Shown piece by piece: positions 10,095 through 19,413 of a DNA stretch of 64,000 nucleotides (positions are counted from its first letter, which is position 1; each line of letters begins with the position of its first letter). The notes under the pieces are model-generated. The model did no database searches. It was not told where the DNA came from and was given only the letters and a program-made list of their open reading frames with translations. This DNA comes from JALOTE01 sp031422195 (lineage in GTDB: Bacteria; Pseudomonadota; Alphaproteobacteria; Rhizobiales; Rhizobiaceae): positions 1 to 64,000 of the forward strand of contig JANOPZ010000040.1 in the NCBI GenBank assembly GCA_031422195.1, given 5' to 3'. The position numbers were made by a program, and so were the translations under genes.

Positions 10095-10873
10095 AGTGAC
10101 AATCCTAATTCGATAGGTTTGTCACCAGTTTCAAATCGCTTCCAGCCTTTGTCCGTGAGAAGCTCAATGGGCCGAAAATTAATTTTATAATCCATTTTTT
10201 TCGATCCGTTCACCCAATATCCAAGATAAACGTATGGCAGGCCCAAACTGCGCGCGCGCTCTATATGATCCAAAATCATATATGTTCCAAGCGAGCGCGA
10301 AGCTTCATCGGGTTCATAAAATGAATAGACCATTGAAAGTCCGTCTTTGAGAACATCAGACAAAGCCACCGCGATCAAATCACCGTCTCGCCGAAGCATG
10401 GGGTGAAAAGTGCTTGATGATTTACGGTATTCGGTGATTTGCGTATTCACATGGCTGTCTTCGATCATCATCGCATAATCAAGTACCGACATATCAGACA
10501 TGCCGCCGCCAAAATGGCGCGAATCGAGATAAGCGCGGAAAATTGAATATTGCTCGGTTGTCGGCTCCGCTTTGTAAACAAGGGTTTTCAAGTCTCTATT
10601 TGCACCCGAAACGCGGCGTTGGGAGCGCGTTGGTTGAAAGAAATCCACTGGAATGCGTACCGACACGCATGCTCGGCAGCCTTCACATGCAGGGCGGTAC
10701 GCAATGTTTTGCGAGCGTCTAAAGCCGCCTTGCGTCAAGACATCATTCAGGTCCGGTGCTTTATCGCCCACAAGATGCGTAAATACTTTCCGCTCCAAGC
10801 GGCCTGCCACATAAGGGCAAACGCTGGGCGCGGTTAAAAAGAACTGCGGCGCATCAACAACAAGCTTTGTCAT
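10091..10873 (-). CDS. bpt: Aspartate/glutamate leucyltransferase (arginyltransferase family)
   Basis: Bpt/ATE-type enzymes transfer an amino acid from charged tRNA to N-terminal Asp or Glu of proteins, marking them for ClpS-ClpAP degradation (N-end rule). The 260-residue length and motifs fit: [16 protein letters not shown] near residue 20, the paired cysteines CEGCRAC near 65, and the C-terminal GNAT-like block [20 protein letters not shown]. The family in alphaproteobacteria is annotated as leucyl- or arginyl-transferring; the sequence alone does not tell me which aminoacyl-tRNA is used, although bacterial Bpt enzymes characterised so far use leucine. The gene lies between an RDD protein and an EamA transporter and overlaps the latter's start. 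Confidence 0.9.
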   Translation of the reverse strand: MTKLVVDAPQFFLTAPSVCPYVAGRLERKVFTHLVGDKAPDLNDVLTQGGFRRSQNIAYRPACEGCRACVSVRIPVDFFQPTRSQRRVSGANRDLKTLVYKAEPTTEQYSIFRAYLDSRHFGGGMSDMSVLDYAMMIEDSHVNTQITEYRKSSSTFHPMLRRDGDLIAVALSDVLKDGLSMVYSFYEPDEASRSLGTYMILDHIERARSLGLPYVYLGYWVNGSKKMDYKINFRPIELLTDKGWKRFETGDKPIELGLSL

Positions 10874-10944
10874 CCTGACAGAATGGTGGGATTTTTGAAA
10901 AAATCAACACCGGCAATGAGTTTGGGCGCCAGTTGCGCCAATAA

Positions 10945-11418
10945 TTACAGGGCCGATGCCCGCTGCATGGATGTACTCAATAAAATATCGTGCAGCGCGC
11001 GCTTACGGCTTGTGAACAATACAAGCAGCAAAACAAATGGCGTCAGGATTGTGTTGAACACCCAAAACAAAACCAAATGCACTGTTGCTATGAGCCAGTC
11101 GATTTGGCTGCCATCATCTTTCACAATTTTAAGATCCATGGCCTTCATGCCCGGGGTCGCTTGATCGCGTCCGCCAAGAGTTAAGGCGATATAGGGCACA
11201 ACAACAATGGGTACGAGCACCGCATAAAGCAGCCATGCCAAGCCAAACGTAAAAATCCCCAAAATGCCGATAACCGTGCCGAGCACGGCTATGGCAATCA
11301 CCATCGCGATATAGTCGATCAAAAACGCAAAGATGCGGCGGGAAAGGACACCATCAAAAGCGTGGTCGCTTACAGTAGGCAACCGGCTGATAACCGGTCC
11401 ATCGGATATTTCTGGCAT
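10945..11418 (-). CDS. RDD-family membrane protein
   Basis: The 157-residue protein has the RDD-domain layout: a short N-terminal tail, helix one with an Arg and Asp pair (SRRIFAFLIDYIAM), a long second hydrophobic stretch, the loop GGRDQATPGMKAMDLKIV, and a last helix before ALHDILL. RDD proteins are small integral membrane proteins of mostly unknown function, sometimes linked to ion exchange. The position between hemB and bpt is a conserved arrangement in rhizobial genomes as I know it, but gives no direct functional clue. Confidence 0.85.
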   Translation of the reverse strand: MPEISDGPVISRLPTVSDHAFDGVLSRRIFAFLIDYIAMVIAIAVLGTVIGILGIFTFGLAWLLYAVLVPIVVVPYIALTLGGRDQATPGMKAMDLKIVKDDGSQIDWLIATVHLVLFWVFNTILTPFVLLLVLFTSRKRALHDILLSTSMQRASAL

Positions 11419-11488
11419 TGCGATTTGGCCTGAGTTGATAACCTATCACCACTAAATGGTAGCTACTTTGCGGTTGCACAAGCTGCGA

Positions 11489-12508
11489 TCAGCCCTTTTT
11501 CAATTTCTCCGCTGCCTCAATTGCAAAATAGGTTAGGATGCCATCACAACCCGCGCGTTTGAAAGCGAGCAGCGTTTCCATCATGATACGGTCGCCATCA
11601 ATCCAGCCATTGGCCGCCGCAGCTTTGATCATCGCGTACTCGCCGGAAACTTGATAAGCGAATATCGGCATACGGAACGCTTGCTTCAGCCGGTAAACAA
11701 TATCAAGGTAGGGCAGGCCCGGCTTAACCATGAGCATATCCGCCCCCTCATCGACATCCTGCGCCGCTTCGCGTGTCGCTTCATCGCCATTGGCGGGGTC
11801 GATGTAATAGGTTTTTTTATCGCCTTTGAGTGTTTTGTCAGTGCCAACAGCTTCGCGGTATGGCCCATAAAACGCTGATGCAAATTTAGTGGCATAGGAC
11901 ATAATTGGAATGTCGTTAAATCCCGCGGTATTTAGCGCCGCACGAATTGCGCCAATCCGCCCGTCCATCATATCAGAGGGAGCTATAATATCAGCGCCCG
12001 CAATGGCTTGGCAGACAGAAGCCCGGCACAGCAGGTCAACAGTCTCGTCATTGATGATGACACCATCACGCAGAATGCCATCATGACCGTGGCTGGTGAA
12101 CGGGTCGAGCGCGACATCCGTTATGATTCCCAGGTTCGGCACGGCTCTTTTTATTGCACGCACCGCTTTGCAAATCAGATTTTCATCGTCCAAAATGGCG
12201 CTACCGGTTGCGTCGCGTAAGTTAAGGCCCACGTAGGGGAACAAGGCAATTGCAGGTATGCCGAGCTCGGCCGCACGCGCGCACTCCCGCACGGCCACGT
12301 CAATGCTATAGCGAAACACTCCCGGCATGGATGCAATCGGTTCTGAACGGTTCTCACCTTCGACAACAAACAATGGCCAGATAAGATCAGCCGCTGTTAG
12401 TTCAGTTTCCCGAACCATCCGCCGTGACCAATCGGATTTCCGCAAGCGCCTGAACCGTCGGCCTCCGGTGATTGCATCAATATCAGGTTTATGAGTGTGC
12501 GATGTCAT
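11489..12508 (-). CDS. hemB: Delta-aminolevulinic acid dehydratase (porphobilinogen synthase)
   Basis: HemB condenses two 5-aminolevulinate molecules to porphobilinogen in heme synthesis. The 339-residue protein has the two Schiff-base region lysines, K208 (SYATKFAS) and K262 (MVKPGLPYLD). The metal-binding stretch reads DVALDPFTSHGHDG, with Asp and Ala where zinc enzymes have the three cysteines, so this is the magnesium/potassium-type, zinc-independent enzyme known from Pseudomonas and Bradyrhizobium. It heads the leftward group with the RDD protein, bpt and the EamA transporter. The short gap downstream (70 bases) shows no terminator. Confidence 0.96.
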   Translation of the reverse strand: MTSHTHKPDIDAITGGRRFRRLRKSDWSRRMVRETELTAADLIWPLFVVEGENRSEPIASMPGVFRYSIDVAVRECARAAELGIPAIALFPYVGLNLRDATGSAILDDENLICKAVRAIKRAVPNLGIITDVALDPFTSHGHDGILRDGVIINDETVDLLCRASVCQAIAGADIIAPSDMMDGRIGAIRAALNTAGFNDIPIMSYATKFASAFYGPYREAVGTDKTLKGDKKTYYIDPANGDEATREAAQDVDEGADMLMVKPGLPYLDIVYRLKQAFRMPIFAYQVSGEYAMIKAAAANGWIDGDRIMMETLLAFKRAGCDGILTYFAIEAAEKLKKG

Positions 12509-12628
12509 GTTCAGCTGGCCAATTTATGTCGCCCATAAATTCGCATGGCAACGCTAGGTACACAAGTCACCTGCAAAATGAAGTAATGCCAATTGACCTG
12601 ATTGTTGCTTGGCACGATAGCTAAAACC

Positions 12629-13720
12629 ATGAGTCGATCAACTGTCGTTTCAGAAATTCCCGCGCAGTTTGGCGCACTGGCAGATCTGGCCTTTACGCGT
12701 GTCGCAAATGCAATTGATGTGCGGCTAACGCGGCCAAAAGCTCTCAATGCGCTAACACATGGAATGGCCTTGGCTTTGCTGGAAGGGCTGCGCGTTTGGG
12801 TTGATGATGAATCAGTTTCACATCTCGTTATCAGCGCTGACACGGGCGACAAACGTGCGTTTTGCGCAGGGGGTGACATCCGTGACCTTTACGCCGGTTT
12901 TCGAGCCGGCACGCCGCGATACAGTTTCTTTCGGGATGAATACCGGTTGAATGAAGCAATCGCTTCTTTTCATAAACCTTATATCGCACTAATCGACGGT
13001 ATGGTGATGGGCGGTGGCGCTGGCATTTCCATGCATGGCAGCCATCGCATTGTTACCGAAAACACAAAATTTGCCATGCCAGAAGTCGGTATCGGATTGA
13101 TACCGGATGTTGGCGGTTCTTACATATTACCACGTTTGCCCAGCCAATTTGGGCTTTTCCTTGGCATAACCGGAACGGTTATTGGGCCAGAAGAGTGTTT
13201 AGAAGCAGGAATTGGCACGCATTTTTGTGCGGCGGCCAATATTGAAACTTTACGTCTTGAACTGTTGAATGCCCCAAATTCAGAGCATTGTCTGAAAAGG
13301 TTGCGGGTAAAACCAAATCCGAATTTACTGCACGAAAACGCAGACGATATTGTGCATGTATTTTCAGAGCAAACTTTAGCAGCTGTTTTTCAAGCGATGA
13401 GTGAAAAGGCGCAGAATAACCCATTTTTTGCCTCGGCAACCAAACGCATGGATGCAGCATCACCATTGTCTTTATGTTTGGCATTTGAGCAATTACGGCG
13501 CGGGGCGACCCTTTCGCTGCGCCAATGTCTGTCCATGGAATATCAGTTGGTGTGCCGCATTTTAGCTGGACCTGATTTATATGAGGGCATTCGTGCGGCG
13601 ATTATAGACCGATCATTCCCGCCCAGATGGCAGCACAACTCAATTGAAACTGTTGACAGCGCGATGATAGCGTCCTTCTTTAATCCTGCGCCCGATTGCG
13701 ATTTAGTGTTTGAGCCTTAA
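12629..13720 (+). CDS. Enoyl-CoA hydratase/isomerase family, probable 3-hydroxyisobutyryl-CoA hydrolase
   Basis: The 363-residue crotonase-fold protein is too long for a simple enoyl-CoA hydratase and matches the 3-hydroxyisobutyryl-CoA hydrolase subgroup, which frees 3-hydroxyisobutyrate in valine breakdown. Visible signatures are FCAGGDIRDLY, the oxyanion-hole GGGAGISMHG, and MPEVGIGLIPDVGGSY, which carries the acidic residues used by hydrolases. The ATG at 12629 is chosen over a TTG nine codons upstream, although neither has a strong ribosome-binding site. It is followed with only three bases between by a small membrane protein gene. No other valine-pathway gene is near. Confidence 0.85.
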   Translation: MSRSTVVSEIPAQFGALADLAFTRVANAIDVRLTRPKALNALTHGMALALLEGLRVWVDDESVSHLVISADTGDKRAFCAGGDIRDLYAGFRAGTPRYSFFRDEYRLNEAIASFHKPYIALIDGMVMGGGAGISMHGSHRIVTENTKFAMPEVGIGLIPDVGGSYILPRLPSQFGLFLGITGTVIGPEECLEAGIGTHFCAAANIETLRLELLNAPNSEHCLKRLRVKPNPNLLHENADDIVHVFSEQTLAAVFQAMSEKAQNNPFFASATKRMDAASPLSLCLAFEQLRRGATLSLRQCLSMEYQLVCRILAGPDLYEGIRAAIIDRSFPPRWQHNSIETVDSAMIASFFNPAPDCDLVFEP

Positions 13721-13723
13721 TTG

Positions 13724-14164
13724 ATGCGTTTCACCTTGGAAGATGACCGCAAAAAGCGCCGTCCGGCTTCAGTGCCTGGCGAAGATTTATTTGGCCTGTT
13801 CAACAGAATACTGGGATTGGTAGCGCTTGGTTTTGCAATATTTTCGATGGCGCGTCTGGTTGGCGTTCCGGGTCTAAGCCCCAGTCGATTTGATCTTATG
13901 GCGGTGGAATGGCGGACAGTTACCACAACACTAACAATTCTGTATGCGGCTGCAGGCTTCGGCCTGTGGCAACTTACACGTTGGGGGCTAATTGTTTGGA
14001 TTGTTGCTTGTTTAATACAAGTAGTGATGCACACAGTGCTATCAAAATATTTCGGAAACAACATTGAGTTGATTTTCGTTATTATCGTACTGTTAGTAGC
14101 GTATTTTGTGTTTTGGGCCTATGTATATTGGGCCAAAAGAAATCGCTCATTGTCGAAATATTAA
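13724..14164 (+). CDS. Small integral membrane protein (DUF6163-like)
   Basis: A 146-residue protein with a basic, hydrophilic N-terminus (DRKKRRP) followed by four hydrophobic segments at about 25-45, 60-80, 85-105 and 110-135. The loop with GLWQLTRWG between segments resembles the rhizobial DUF6163 family, though I assign that from memory only. The gene starts right after the hydrolase stop codon and lies upstream of ldtR, so a link to envelope homeostasis is possible but unproven. An alternative TTG start lies one codon upstream. Confidence 0.7.
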   Translation: MRFTLEDDRKKRRPASVPGEDLFGLFNRILGLVALGFAIFSMARLVGVPGLSPSRFDLMAVEWRTVTTTLTILYAAAGFGLWQLTRWGLIVWIVACLIQVVMHTVLSKYFGNNIELIFVIIVLLVAYFVFWAYVYWAKRNRSLSKY

Positions 14165-14215
14165 TCACAAATCATTTGATCGAAGAGTAACCTTTTATTC
14201 ATCTTGGTTTTTAAA

Positions 14216-14225
14216 TCAAATTTGA
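14216..14225. promoter_or_regulatory. Palindrome, candidate LdtR operator
   Basis: TCAAATTTGA is a perfect ten-base palindrome lying 79 bases before the ldtR start. It overlaps a possible -35 element (TTGAGC, 14223-14228). A looser relative, ATCATTTGAT, occurs about 45 bases upstream. Short AT-rich palindromes of this type are typical MarR-family sites, so autoregulation by LdtR is plausible. Confidence 0.4.
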
Positions 14226-14303
14226 GCGACCTTCGTTAGGTTAGTTCCATAGGCGGGAAACATAAAAATCCAACCGCCAGGGACAAACAGGAAGGCACTC
14301 ACC

Positions 14304-14828
14304 ATGGCACTCTCAAACGTTGCACTTCGCACGCCAGCGGCAAAACCGGTTGCAGCACCCGATTTTTCTGAAATTAAAGCGGGGTATCTCGAAACATTGC
14401 AATTGGTCGAGCGGGTTCATCGCCGTTTGTTGGATGTTATCAAAGATGAGTTCGACCGCCGCGGGCGCGGTGATGTCAATGCAGTACAAGCGCTGCTTTT
14501 GTACAATGTGGGCGATTCGGAACTAACGGCAGGTGAACTTCGGTCGCGCGGTTTTTATCTCGGGTCAAACGTTTCCTACAACTTGAAAAAACTGGTCGAT
14601 TTGGGCTACATGAACCACCAGAAATCACGCATTGATCGCCGCGCAGTACGCGTAAGCTTAACGGAAACAGGCCAAGAAATCGCCGATATCGTTGGTGATC
14701 TTTACATGCGCCATATTGGCTCCATCGAAAAGGTTGGCGGCCTGAATGTTGAAGAGTTTACAGGGCTGAATAAATCATTGCTGCGCCTTGATCGCTTTTG
14801 GAACGATTCCATACTTTACCGCCTTTAA
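14304..14828 (+). CDS. ldtR: MarR-type regulator of L,D-transpeptidase (LdtR)
   Basis: The 174-residue protein is a MarR-like winged helix-turn-helix regulator: the region of about residues 65-125 includes LTAGELRSRGFYLGSNVSYN, then LKKLVDLGYM and the wing SRIDRRAVRVSLTETGQEIA. LdtR was described in Liberibacter and Sinorhizobium as activator of the adjacent L,D-transpeptidase gene and of osmotic-stress tolerance. The next gene here encodes an L,D-transpeptidase, which supports the name. AGGAAGG precedes the ATG by about eight bases. A terminator follows, so ldtP is transcribed separately. Confidence 0.85.
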   Translation: MALSNVALRTPAAKPVAAPDFSEIKAGYLETLQLVERVHRRLLDVIKDEFDRRGRGDVNAVQALLLYNVGDSELTAGELRSRGFYLGSNVSYNLKKLVDLGYMNHQKSRIDRRAVRVSLTETGQEIADIVGDLYMRHIGSIEKVGGLNVEEFTGLNKSLLRLDRFWNDSILYRL

Positions 14829-14847
14829 GACCTAAGCTCTACCAAGA

Positions 14848-14884
14848 AAGCCTGCGCCGGTCCTCCAGTCCCGCGCGGGCTTTT
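14848..14884 (+). terminator. Intrinsic terminator after ldtR
   Basis: AAGCCTGCGC pairs with GCGCGGGCTT (ten pairs, one wobble) across a 15-base loop and is followed by TTTT. It lies 20 bases after the ldtR stop and separates it from the L,D-transpeptidase gene. Confidence 0.75.
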
Positions 14885-15064
14885 GCTTATTTATAGAGTG
14901 ATAAAAATCAATTTAGCCAATACCACAACGCTGCCACAATTTTTGGTGTATTGCCCGTGTTCAAAATATATCGTCAGCCTGCGTGGTTTTTATTGAAACT
15001 TAACCATAAAGGCCCACGTTAAAAACATGAATGCGCGTCTCTTTTGGGCGCAAAAGGGCATAAA

Positions 15065-16381
15065 ATGGCAGTTAAGTGGTCGAACAGCAAAATAACAATT
15101 GATAAATCACCAGCATCGCGCCGGGCATTTTTGCTGGGGCTTGGGGCGGCAGTGGCGCTTGCGCCCACAGCAGCGTTCGCCCAACAGCTGACAATTGATG
15201 ATATTATCAAAGACCCGGGTCGCGGCAAATGGAACGACCAGTTCGATACTGGCGCCAAATCAAAGCAGGACGTTGCTTCGACACTTCCGATTTTCAGTGA
15301 CCAAACCATTCTTTACGTGGAAAATTCAATCAACCAATATTTCAATATTGTATCGCAGGGCGGTTGGCCTGTGGTGCAAGCTACGAAGAAGATGAAACTT
15401 GGTTTTCGTGATCCCGCCGTTGAGCAACTCCGCCGACGCTTGATCATTTCGGGCGATATTGATCCTAGCGCTGGTATTTCCAATACGTTTGACTCATTTG
15501 TCGATGCTGGCGTTAAAAAGTTTCAAGCACGCCACGGCCTGCCCAATGATGGCGTGATTGGCAATTCAACATTGCAAGCCATTAACGTTGGAGCAGATGT
15601 TCGTCTTGCCCAGTTGCAAACCAATTTGATTCGATTGAAATCCATGGCGGGCTTTAAGGGCGAGCGCTATGTGATGGTCAACATTCCGGCTGCTGATCTT
15701 GAAATGGTAGAGGGCGGTGTTGTTGTGCAGCGCCACACCACGATTGTGGGCAAGATTGATCGCCAAACCCCGATTTTGAATTCAAAAATCAATGAAGTGA
15801 TTTTGAATCCGTATTGGACAGCGCCAAAATCAATTATAGAAAAAGACATTATTCCGGTCATGCGCAAAGACCCAGAATATTTGACACGAAATGCTATTCG
15901 TATTTTCAATGAATCGACTGGCGAAGAGGTGCCGCCAACCGCTATTGATTGGAGCACCAACGACGCCGTGAAATATATGCTGCGCCAAGATCCCGGCAAA
16001 ATTAATGCCATGTCTTCGACCAAAATTAATTTTCCCAATCCGCACGCGGTTTATATGCATGATACGCCGCAGCAGAGCCTGTTTTTGAATGCTGTGCGGT
16101 TTAACTCTTCGGGCTGTGTGCGCGTGCACAACGTCAAAGACTTGTCACTTTGGCTCTTGAAAAACACACCAGAGTGGGACCGAAACCGCGTCGATGCTGT
16201 GATTGAAACGCGCGTCAACACGCCCATTCCAGTAGCCGACCCGGTTCCGCTTTACTTTACGTATGTTACCGCTTGGGCAACTCCAAATGGGGTGGTGCAT
16301 TTCCGCGATGACATTTACAAACGCGATGGTGCCGATGAGCTGAACATCACGCCTGCGGTGGTCGAAGAAGTCAGGCTGTAG
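15065..16381 (+). CDS. ldtP: Periplasmic L,D-transpeptidase (YkuD family, YcbB-like)
   Basis: The enzyme forms 3-3 cross-links in peptidoglycan or attaches proteins to it. The 438-residue product has a twin-arginine-type signal (SRRAFLLGLGAAVALAP), a peptidoglycan-binding helical repeat at about 110-175 (VKKFQARHGLPNDGVIGNST) and a C-terminal YkuD domain. The catalytic histidine and cysteine are H332 (YMHDTP) and C351 (SSGCVRVHN). The ATG at 15065 has AGGG upstream; a TTG seven codons earlier is less likely. It lies directly after ldtR, the known arrangement of regulator and target. The symbol follows the Liberibacter/Sinorhizobium usage and is an assignment by context. Confidence 0.88.
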   Translation: MAVKWSNSKITIDKSPASRRAFLLGLGAAVALAPTAAFAQQLTIDDIIKDPGRGKWNDQFDTGAKSKQDVASTLPIFSDQTILYVENSINQYFNIVSQGGWPVVQATKKMKLGFRDPAVEQLRRRLIISGDIDPSAGISNTFDSFVDAGVKKFQARHGLPNDGVIGNSTLQAINVGADVRLAQLQTNLIRLKSMAGFKGERYVMVNIPAADLEMVEGGVVVQRHTTIVGKIDRQTPILNSKINEVILNPYWTAPKSIIEKDIIPVMRKDPEYLTRNAIRIFNESTGEEVPPTAIDWSTNDAVKYMLRQDPGKINAMSSTKINFPNPHAVYMHDTPQQSLFLNAVRFNSSGCVRVHNVKDLSLWLLKNTPEWDRNRVDAVIETRVNTPIPVADPVPLYFTYVTAWATPNGVVHFRDDIYKRDGADELNITPAVVEEVRL

Positions 16382-16497
16382 GTTTTTCTTACGCTCAATA
16401 ACCAACATCTGTGCATGCGTCACAATGTGCCGTTTCCCGCGTTGGCGGGAAGCGGGCGTTATGCTATGTCCGCGTCAACAATTTTGAGGGCCTTGCC

Positions 16498-17802
16498 ATG
16501 AACCAGCATATTCTCCGCAACACTGATCCGTTCTTTGAAGCAACGTTGGCTGAGCGCGATCCGGAGATTTACGACGCTGTGCGCAAAGAGCTTGGCCGCC
16601 AACAACATGAAATTGAACTGATTGCTTCGGAAAATATTGTCAGCCGCGCCGTTCTAGAAGCGCAAGGCTCGGTGATGACCAACAAATATGCCGAAGGCTA
16701 CCCCGGTAAACGTTATTATGGTGGTTGCCACTTTGTTGATATTGCTGAAGATTTGGCAATTGAGCGTGCGAAAAAATTGTTTAACGCAGGCTTTGCCAAC
16801 GTACAGCCAAATTCCGGCAGCCAAGCCAACCAAGCCGTCAACCTTGCGCTGACCAAGCCGGGCGACACTATTTTGGGCATGTCACTTGATGCCGGCGGGC
16901 ATTTGACCCATGGCGCAAAACCAAACATGAGCGGTAAATGGTTCAACCCAATTCAATATGGCTTGAACCTTGAAACCGGTCTCATTGACTATGATCAGGT
17001 TGAAGCACTGGCCCATGAACATAAGCCAACCATGATTATTGCCGGTGGTTCGGCCTATTCACGCATTATTGATTTTGCCCGCTTCCGCGCGATTGCTGAT
17101 GCAGTGGGTGCTTTCTTTTGGGTTGATATGGCCCATATCGCTGGTTTGGTCGCGGCCGGCCTGCATCCATCACCGATGGAGCATGCCCATGTTGTGACAA
17201 CCACAACCCACAAAACCCTGCGCGGCCCGCGCGGTGGCCTCGTGTTGACCAATCACGAAGATATTGCCAAAAAAATCAACTCTGCCGTGTTTCCCGGTTT
17301 GCAGGGCGGCCCGCTTATGCATGTGATTGCCGCCAAAGCGGTGGCCTTTGGGGAGGCGCTCGACCCAAGCTTCAAAATCTACCAACAACAGGTGGCTGAC
17401 AATGCAAAAGCTCTTGCGGCACAGCTCGTCAAAAACGGCTTTGACATTGTGTCCGGCGGCACCGACAACCATTTGATGCTGGTGGATTTGCGTCCTAAGA
17501 AAGTCACCGGCAAAGCTGCAGAAGCAGCCCTTGGCCGCGCATTTATCACCTGCAACAAAAACGGCGTGCCAAACGACCCCGAAAAACCGATGGTCACGTC
17601 CGGCATTCGTTTAGGCACACCGGCGGCAACATCTCGCGGTTTTGGCGTTGCTGAATTTGTCGAAGTTGGCGATTTGATTACAGAGGTAATGGACGGCCTT
17701 CGTGATGCCGGTTCCGCTGAGGCCAATGCTGCAACCGAGGCACATGTGCAGGAAAAGGTCAAAATCCTGTCTGGTCGTTTCCCGATTTACGAAATGCTTT
17801 AA
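16498..17802 (+). CDS. glyA: Serine hydroxymethyltransferase
   Basis: GlyA is the PLP enzyme that interconverts serine and glycine while loading tetrahydrofolate with a one-carbon unit. The 434-residue protein shows the PLP lysine K239 in [14 protein letters not shown], the N-terminal [10 protein letters not shown], and YPGKRYYGG. The start is the ATG at 16498, with GAGGG eight bases upstream; the frame is open for 29 more codons but these do not resemble the family. The leader contains a perfect seven-pair hairpin (16434-16451). glyA-nrdR is a conserved alphaproteobacterial pair, here 18 bases apart. Confidence 0.96.
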   Translation: MNQHILRNTDPFFEATLAERDPEIYDAVRKELGRQQHEIELIASENIVSRAVLEAQGSVMTNKYAEGYPGKRYYGGCHFVDIAEDLAIERAKKLFNAGFANVQPNSGSQANQAVNLALTKPGDTILGMSLDAGGHLTHGAKPNMSGKWFNPIQYGLNLETGLIDYDQVEALAHEHKPTMIIAGGSAYSRIIDFARFRAIADAVGAFFWVDMAHIAGLVAAGLHPSPMEHAHVVTTTTHKTLRGPRGGLVLTNHEDIAKKINSAVFPGLQGGPLMHVIAAKAVAFGEALDPSFKIYQQQVADNAKALAAQLVKNGFDIVSGGTDNHLMLVDLRPKKVTGKAAEAALGRAFITCNKNGVPNDPEKPMVTSGIRLGTPAATSRGFGVAEFVEVGDLITEVMDGLRDAGSAEANAATEAHVQEKVKILSGRFPIYEML

Positions 17803-17820
17803 GCGCTGCTATAGACGATT

Positions 17821-18303
17821 ATGCGTTGCCCGTTTTGCCAATCTGACAATACCTCGGTGAAGGATTCGCGTCCTGCCGAGGACGTGACGACCATTCGCCG
17901 CCGCCGCGTTTGTCTGGATTGCGGCGGCAGGTTCACGACATTTGAGCGTGTTCAACTGCGTGAGTTGATTGTGTTGAAGCGCTCCGGAAAGCGAGTGCCA
18001 TTCGACCGCGATAAACTCACACGGTCTGTAATGACAGCATTGCGCAAACGCGAAGTGGACAGTGACAGGGTCGAGCGCGCCATTTCCGGTGTGGTGCGGC
18101 AGCTTGAGAGCCTTGGTGAAGCTGAAATCATGAGCGATGATATCGGCCATCACGTTATGGCGGCGCTCAAAGGGCTTGATGATGTGGCTTATGTTCGATT
18201 TGCGTCTGTGTATCATAATTTTCAGAGCGCAGCTGATTTCGGGGCGTTTTTAAGCGCAATGGACACCGCGGACGGCGTAACCATACCAGAAGATCAAGAC
18301 TGA
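17821..18303 (+). CDS. nrdR: Ribonucleotide reductase transcriptional repressor
   Basis: NrdR senses ATP/dATP and represses ribonucleotide reductase operons. The 160-residue protein carries the zinc ribbon with C3, C6, C31 and C34, the basic RRRR stretch before it closes, and an ATP-cone domain at about 46-136 ([16 protein letters not shown]). It lies 18 bases after glyA and is likely cotranscribed. In many relatives ribD, ribE and ribH follow nrdR before nusB; here none of them is present, and the next gene is an oppositely oriented riboflavin transporter. An eight-pair inverted repeat (18327-18354) lies in the convergent gap. Confidence 0.96.
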   Translation: MRCPFCQSDNTSVKDSRPAEDVTTIRRRRVCLDCGGRFTTFERVQLRELIVLKRSGKRVPFDRDKLTRSVMTALRKREVDSDRVERAISGVVRQLESLGEAEIMSDDIGHHVMAALKGLDDVAYVRFASVYHNFQSAADFGAFLSAMDTADGVTIPEDQD

Positions 18304-18370
18304 ATAGCAAAATACCGTAAGTTCACCGCACGCAAACTGATAAGTATGCGTGCGATTAATTCCAGTTGGC

Positions 18371-19291
18371 TTATGCTGTTGTCAATGCCATGTCGTTTCG
18401 TCTTGTCTCTTGCCATAGCAAGAAAAACGAACCGGCCATAATCATCACAAGCCCAAGCCAGATGATGCCCTGCGGCCAATAACCAAAGAACAAGCCATAA
18501 ACCAACACGTTTGAAATCAATTTCAAATCATCAAACGGCTGCACGAAGTTTGCATCCGCTGTCGCATAAGACTTTGAAAGAAAAAACTGTGCCACAAACA
18601 CCAGAATTCCGCCGACCAAGATGAGCCAGACCACACTGCCTGTCGGCACCTGAAATCCAGTGCCAACCGCCCAAAATAAATTGATCGGGGTCAGCAGCAG
18701 CAAAAGCCAAGTCGTTAGAGTTTCCGGCGATTCTTCACGGCTCAGATACTTCGTCATCAGCGACGCTCCGCTCCAGAGAATAGCCGCAACAACTGGCAAC
18801 AGCCAATAGACATTGAACTGCTCACTGAAAGGGTTGGTAACAATAAGTGCTCCCGAAAAACCGAGAATTGAAGCAATCCAACGGTTGGCCGTCACGTTTT
18901 CTTTCAGGAAGAATTTGGCACCAATCAATACAAAAAATGGCGCAGTCATAGTGAGGGCCACAACCTGCCATACCGGCACGCCTTTTGAAATCGCATATAC
19001 AAAGGCTTGCAGGCCAGCCGCAGACAGCACCACACGAATGAAGTGGGGCACAGGTTGTTTGGTTTTGAACTTCAAAAGGCCTGCCCGCCATAAAAATGGC
19101 AAGGAAATAATCAAGGCAATTGAATATTGCCAGAATGTGTCGGATTGGGGCGAAAAGCCCAAACCGCCGAAGTCTGCACTGGCAGTAACAGTAAATGTGA
19201 TAGCGTTTATAATCGCAAACGCGATACCTGCACCCACCATATAGGCGGCACCCAGCAGCGGGTTAGCGTTTTTGGTAACAGAATGATTCAT
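18371..19291 (-). CDS. ribN: Riboflavin transporter, EamA family (RibN-like)
   Basis: The 306-residue protein has about ten membrane helices in two EamA halves and belongs to the drug/metabolite transporter superfamily. The assignment to riboflavin uptake rests on its leader: a complete FMN riboswitch lies 122 bases upstream on the same strand with its own promoter. RFN-controlled EamA proteins of rhizobia (RibN) have been shown to import riboflavin. The ATG at 19291 has AAGGA about eight bases upstream; the frame is open 45 codons further, but those lie in the riboswitch leader. It converges with nrdR. The sequence alone does not prove the substrate. Confidence 0.8.
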   Translation of the reverse strand: MNHSVTKNANPLLGAAYMVGAGIAFAIINAITFTVTASADFGGLGFSPQSDTFWQYSIALIISLPFLWRAGLLKFKTKQPVPHFIRVVLSAAGLQAFVYAISKGVPVWQVVALTMTAPFFVLIGAKFFLKENVTANRWIASILGFSGALIVTNPFSEQFNVYWLLPVVAAILWSGASLMTKYLSREESPETLTTWLLLLLTPINLFWAVGTGFQVPTGSVVWLILVGGILVFVAQFFLSKSYATADANFVQPFDDLKLISNVLVYGLFFGYWPQGIIWLGLVMIMAGSFFLLWQETRRNDMALTTA

Positions 19292-19413
19292 GTTCAGGTT
19301 CCTTTTGAGACCGTTGACACAAATCAGGACACATGAGTTCGGCGCTTGCGAACATGCCATTATGCCAAGCTCCAAAAAGCCAAGCACAAGCGCACGCTCA
19401 AAAGCGTTTCTCT

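Noticed and set aside
18327..18354. Inverted repeat CGCACGCA/TGCGTGCG between nrdR and ribN as terminator
   Set aside because: The eight-pair stem is real, but no T-run follows on either strand; it is mentioned only under nrdR.
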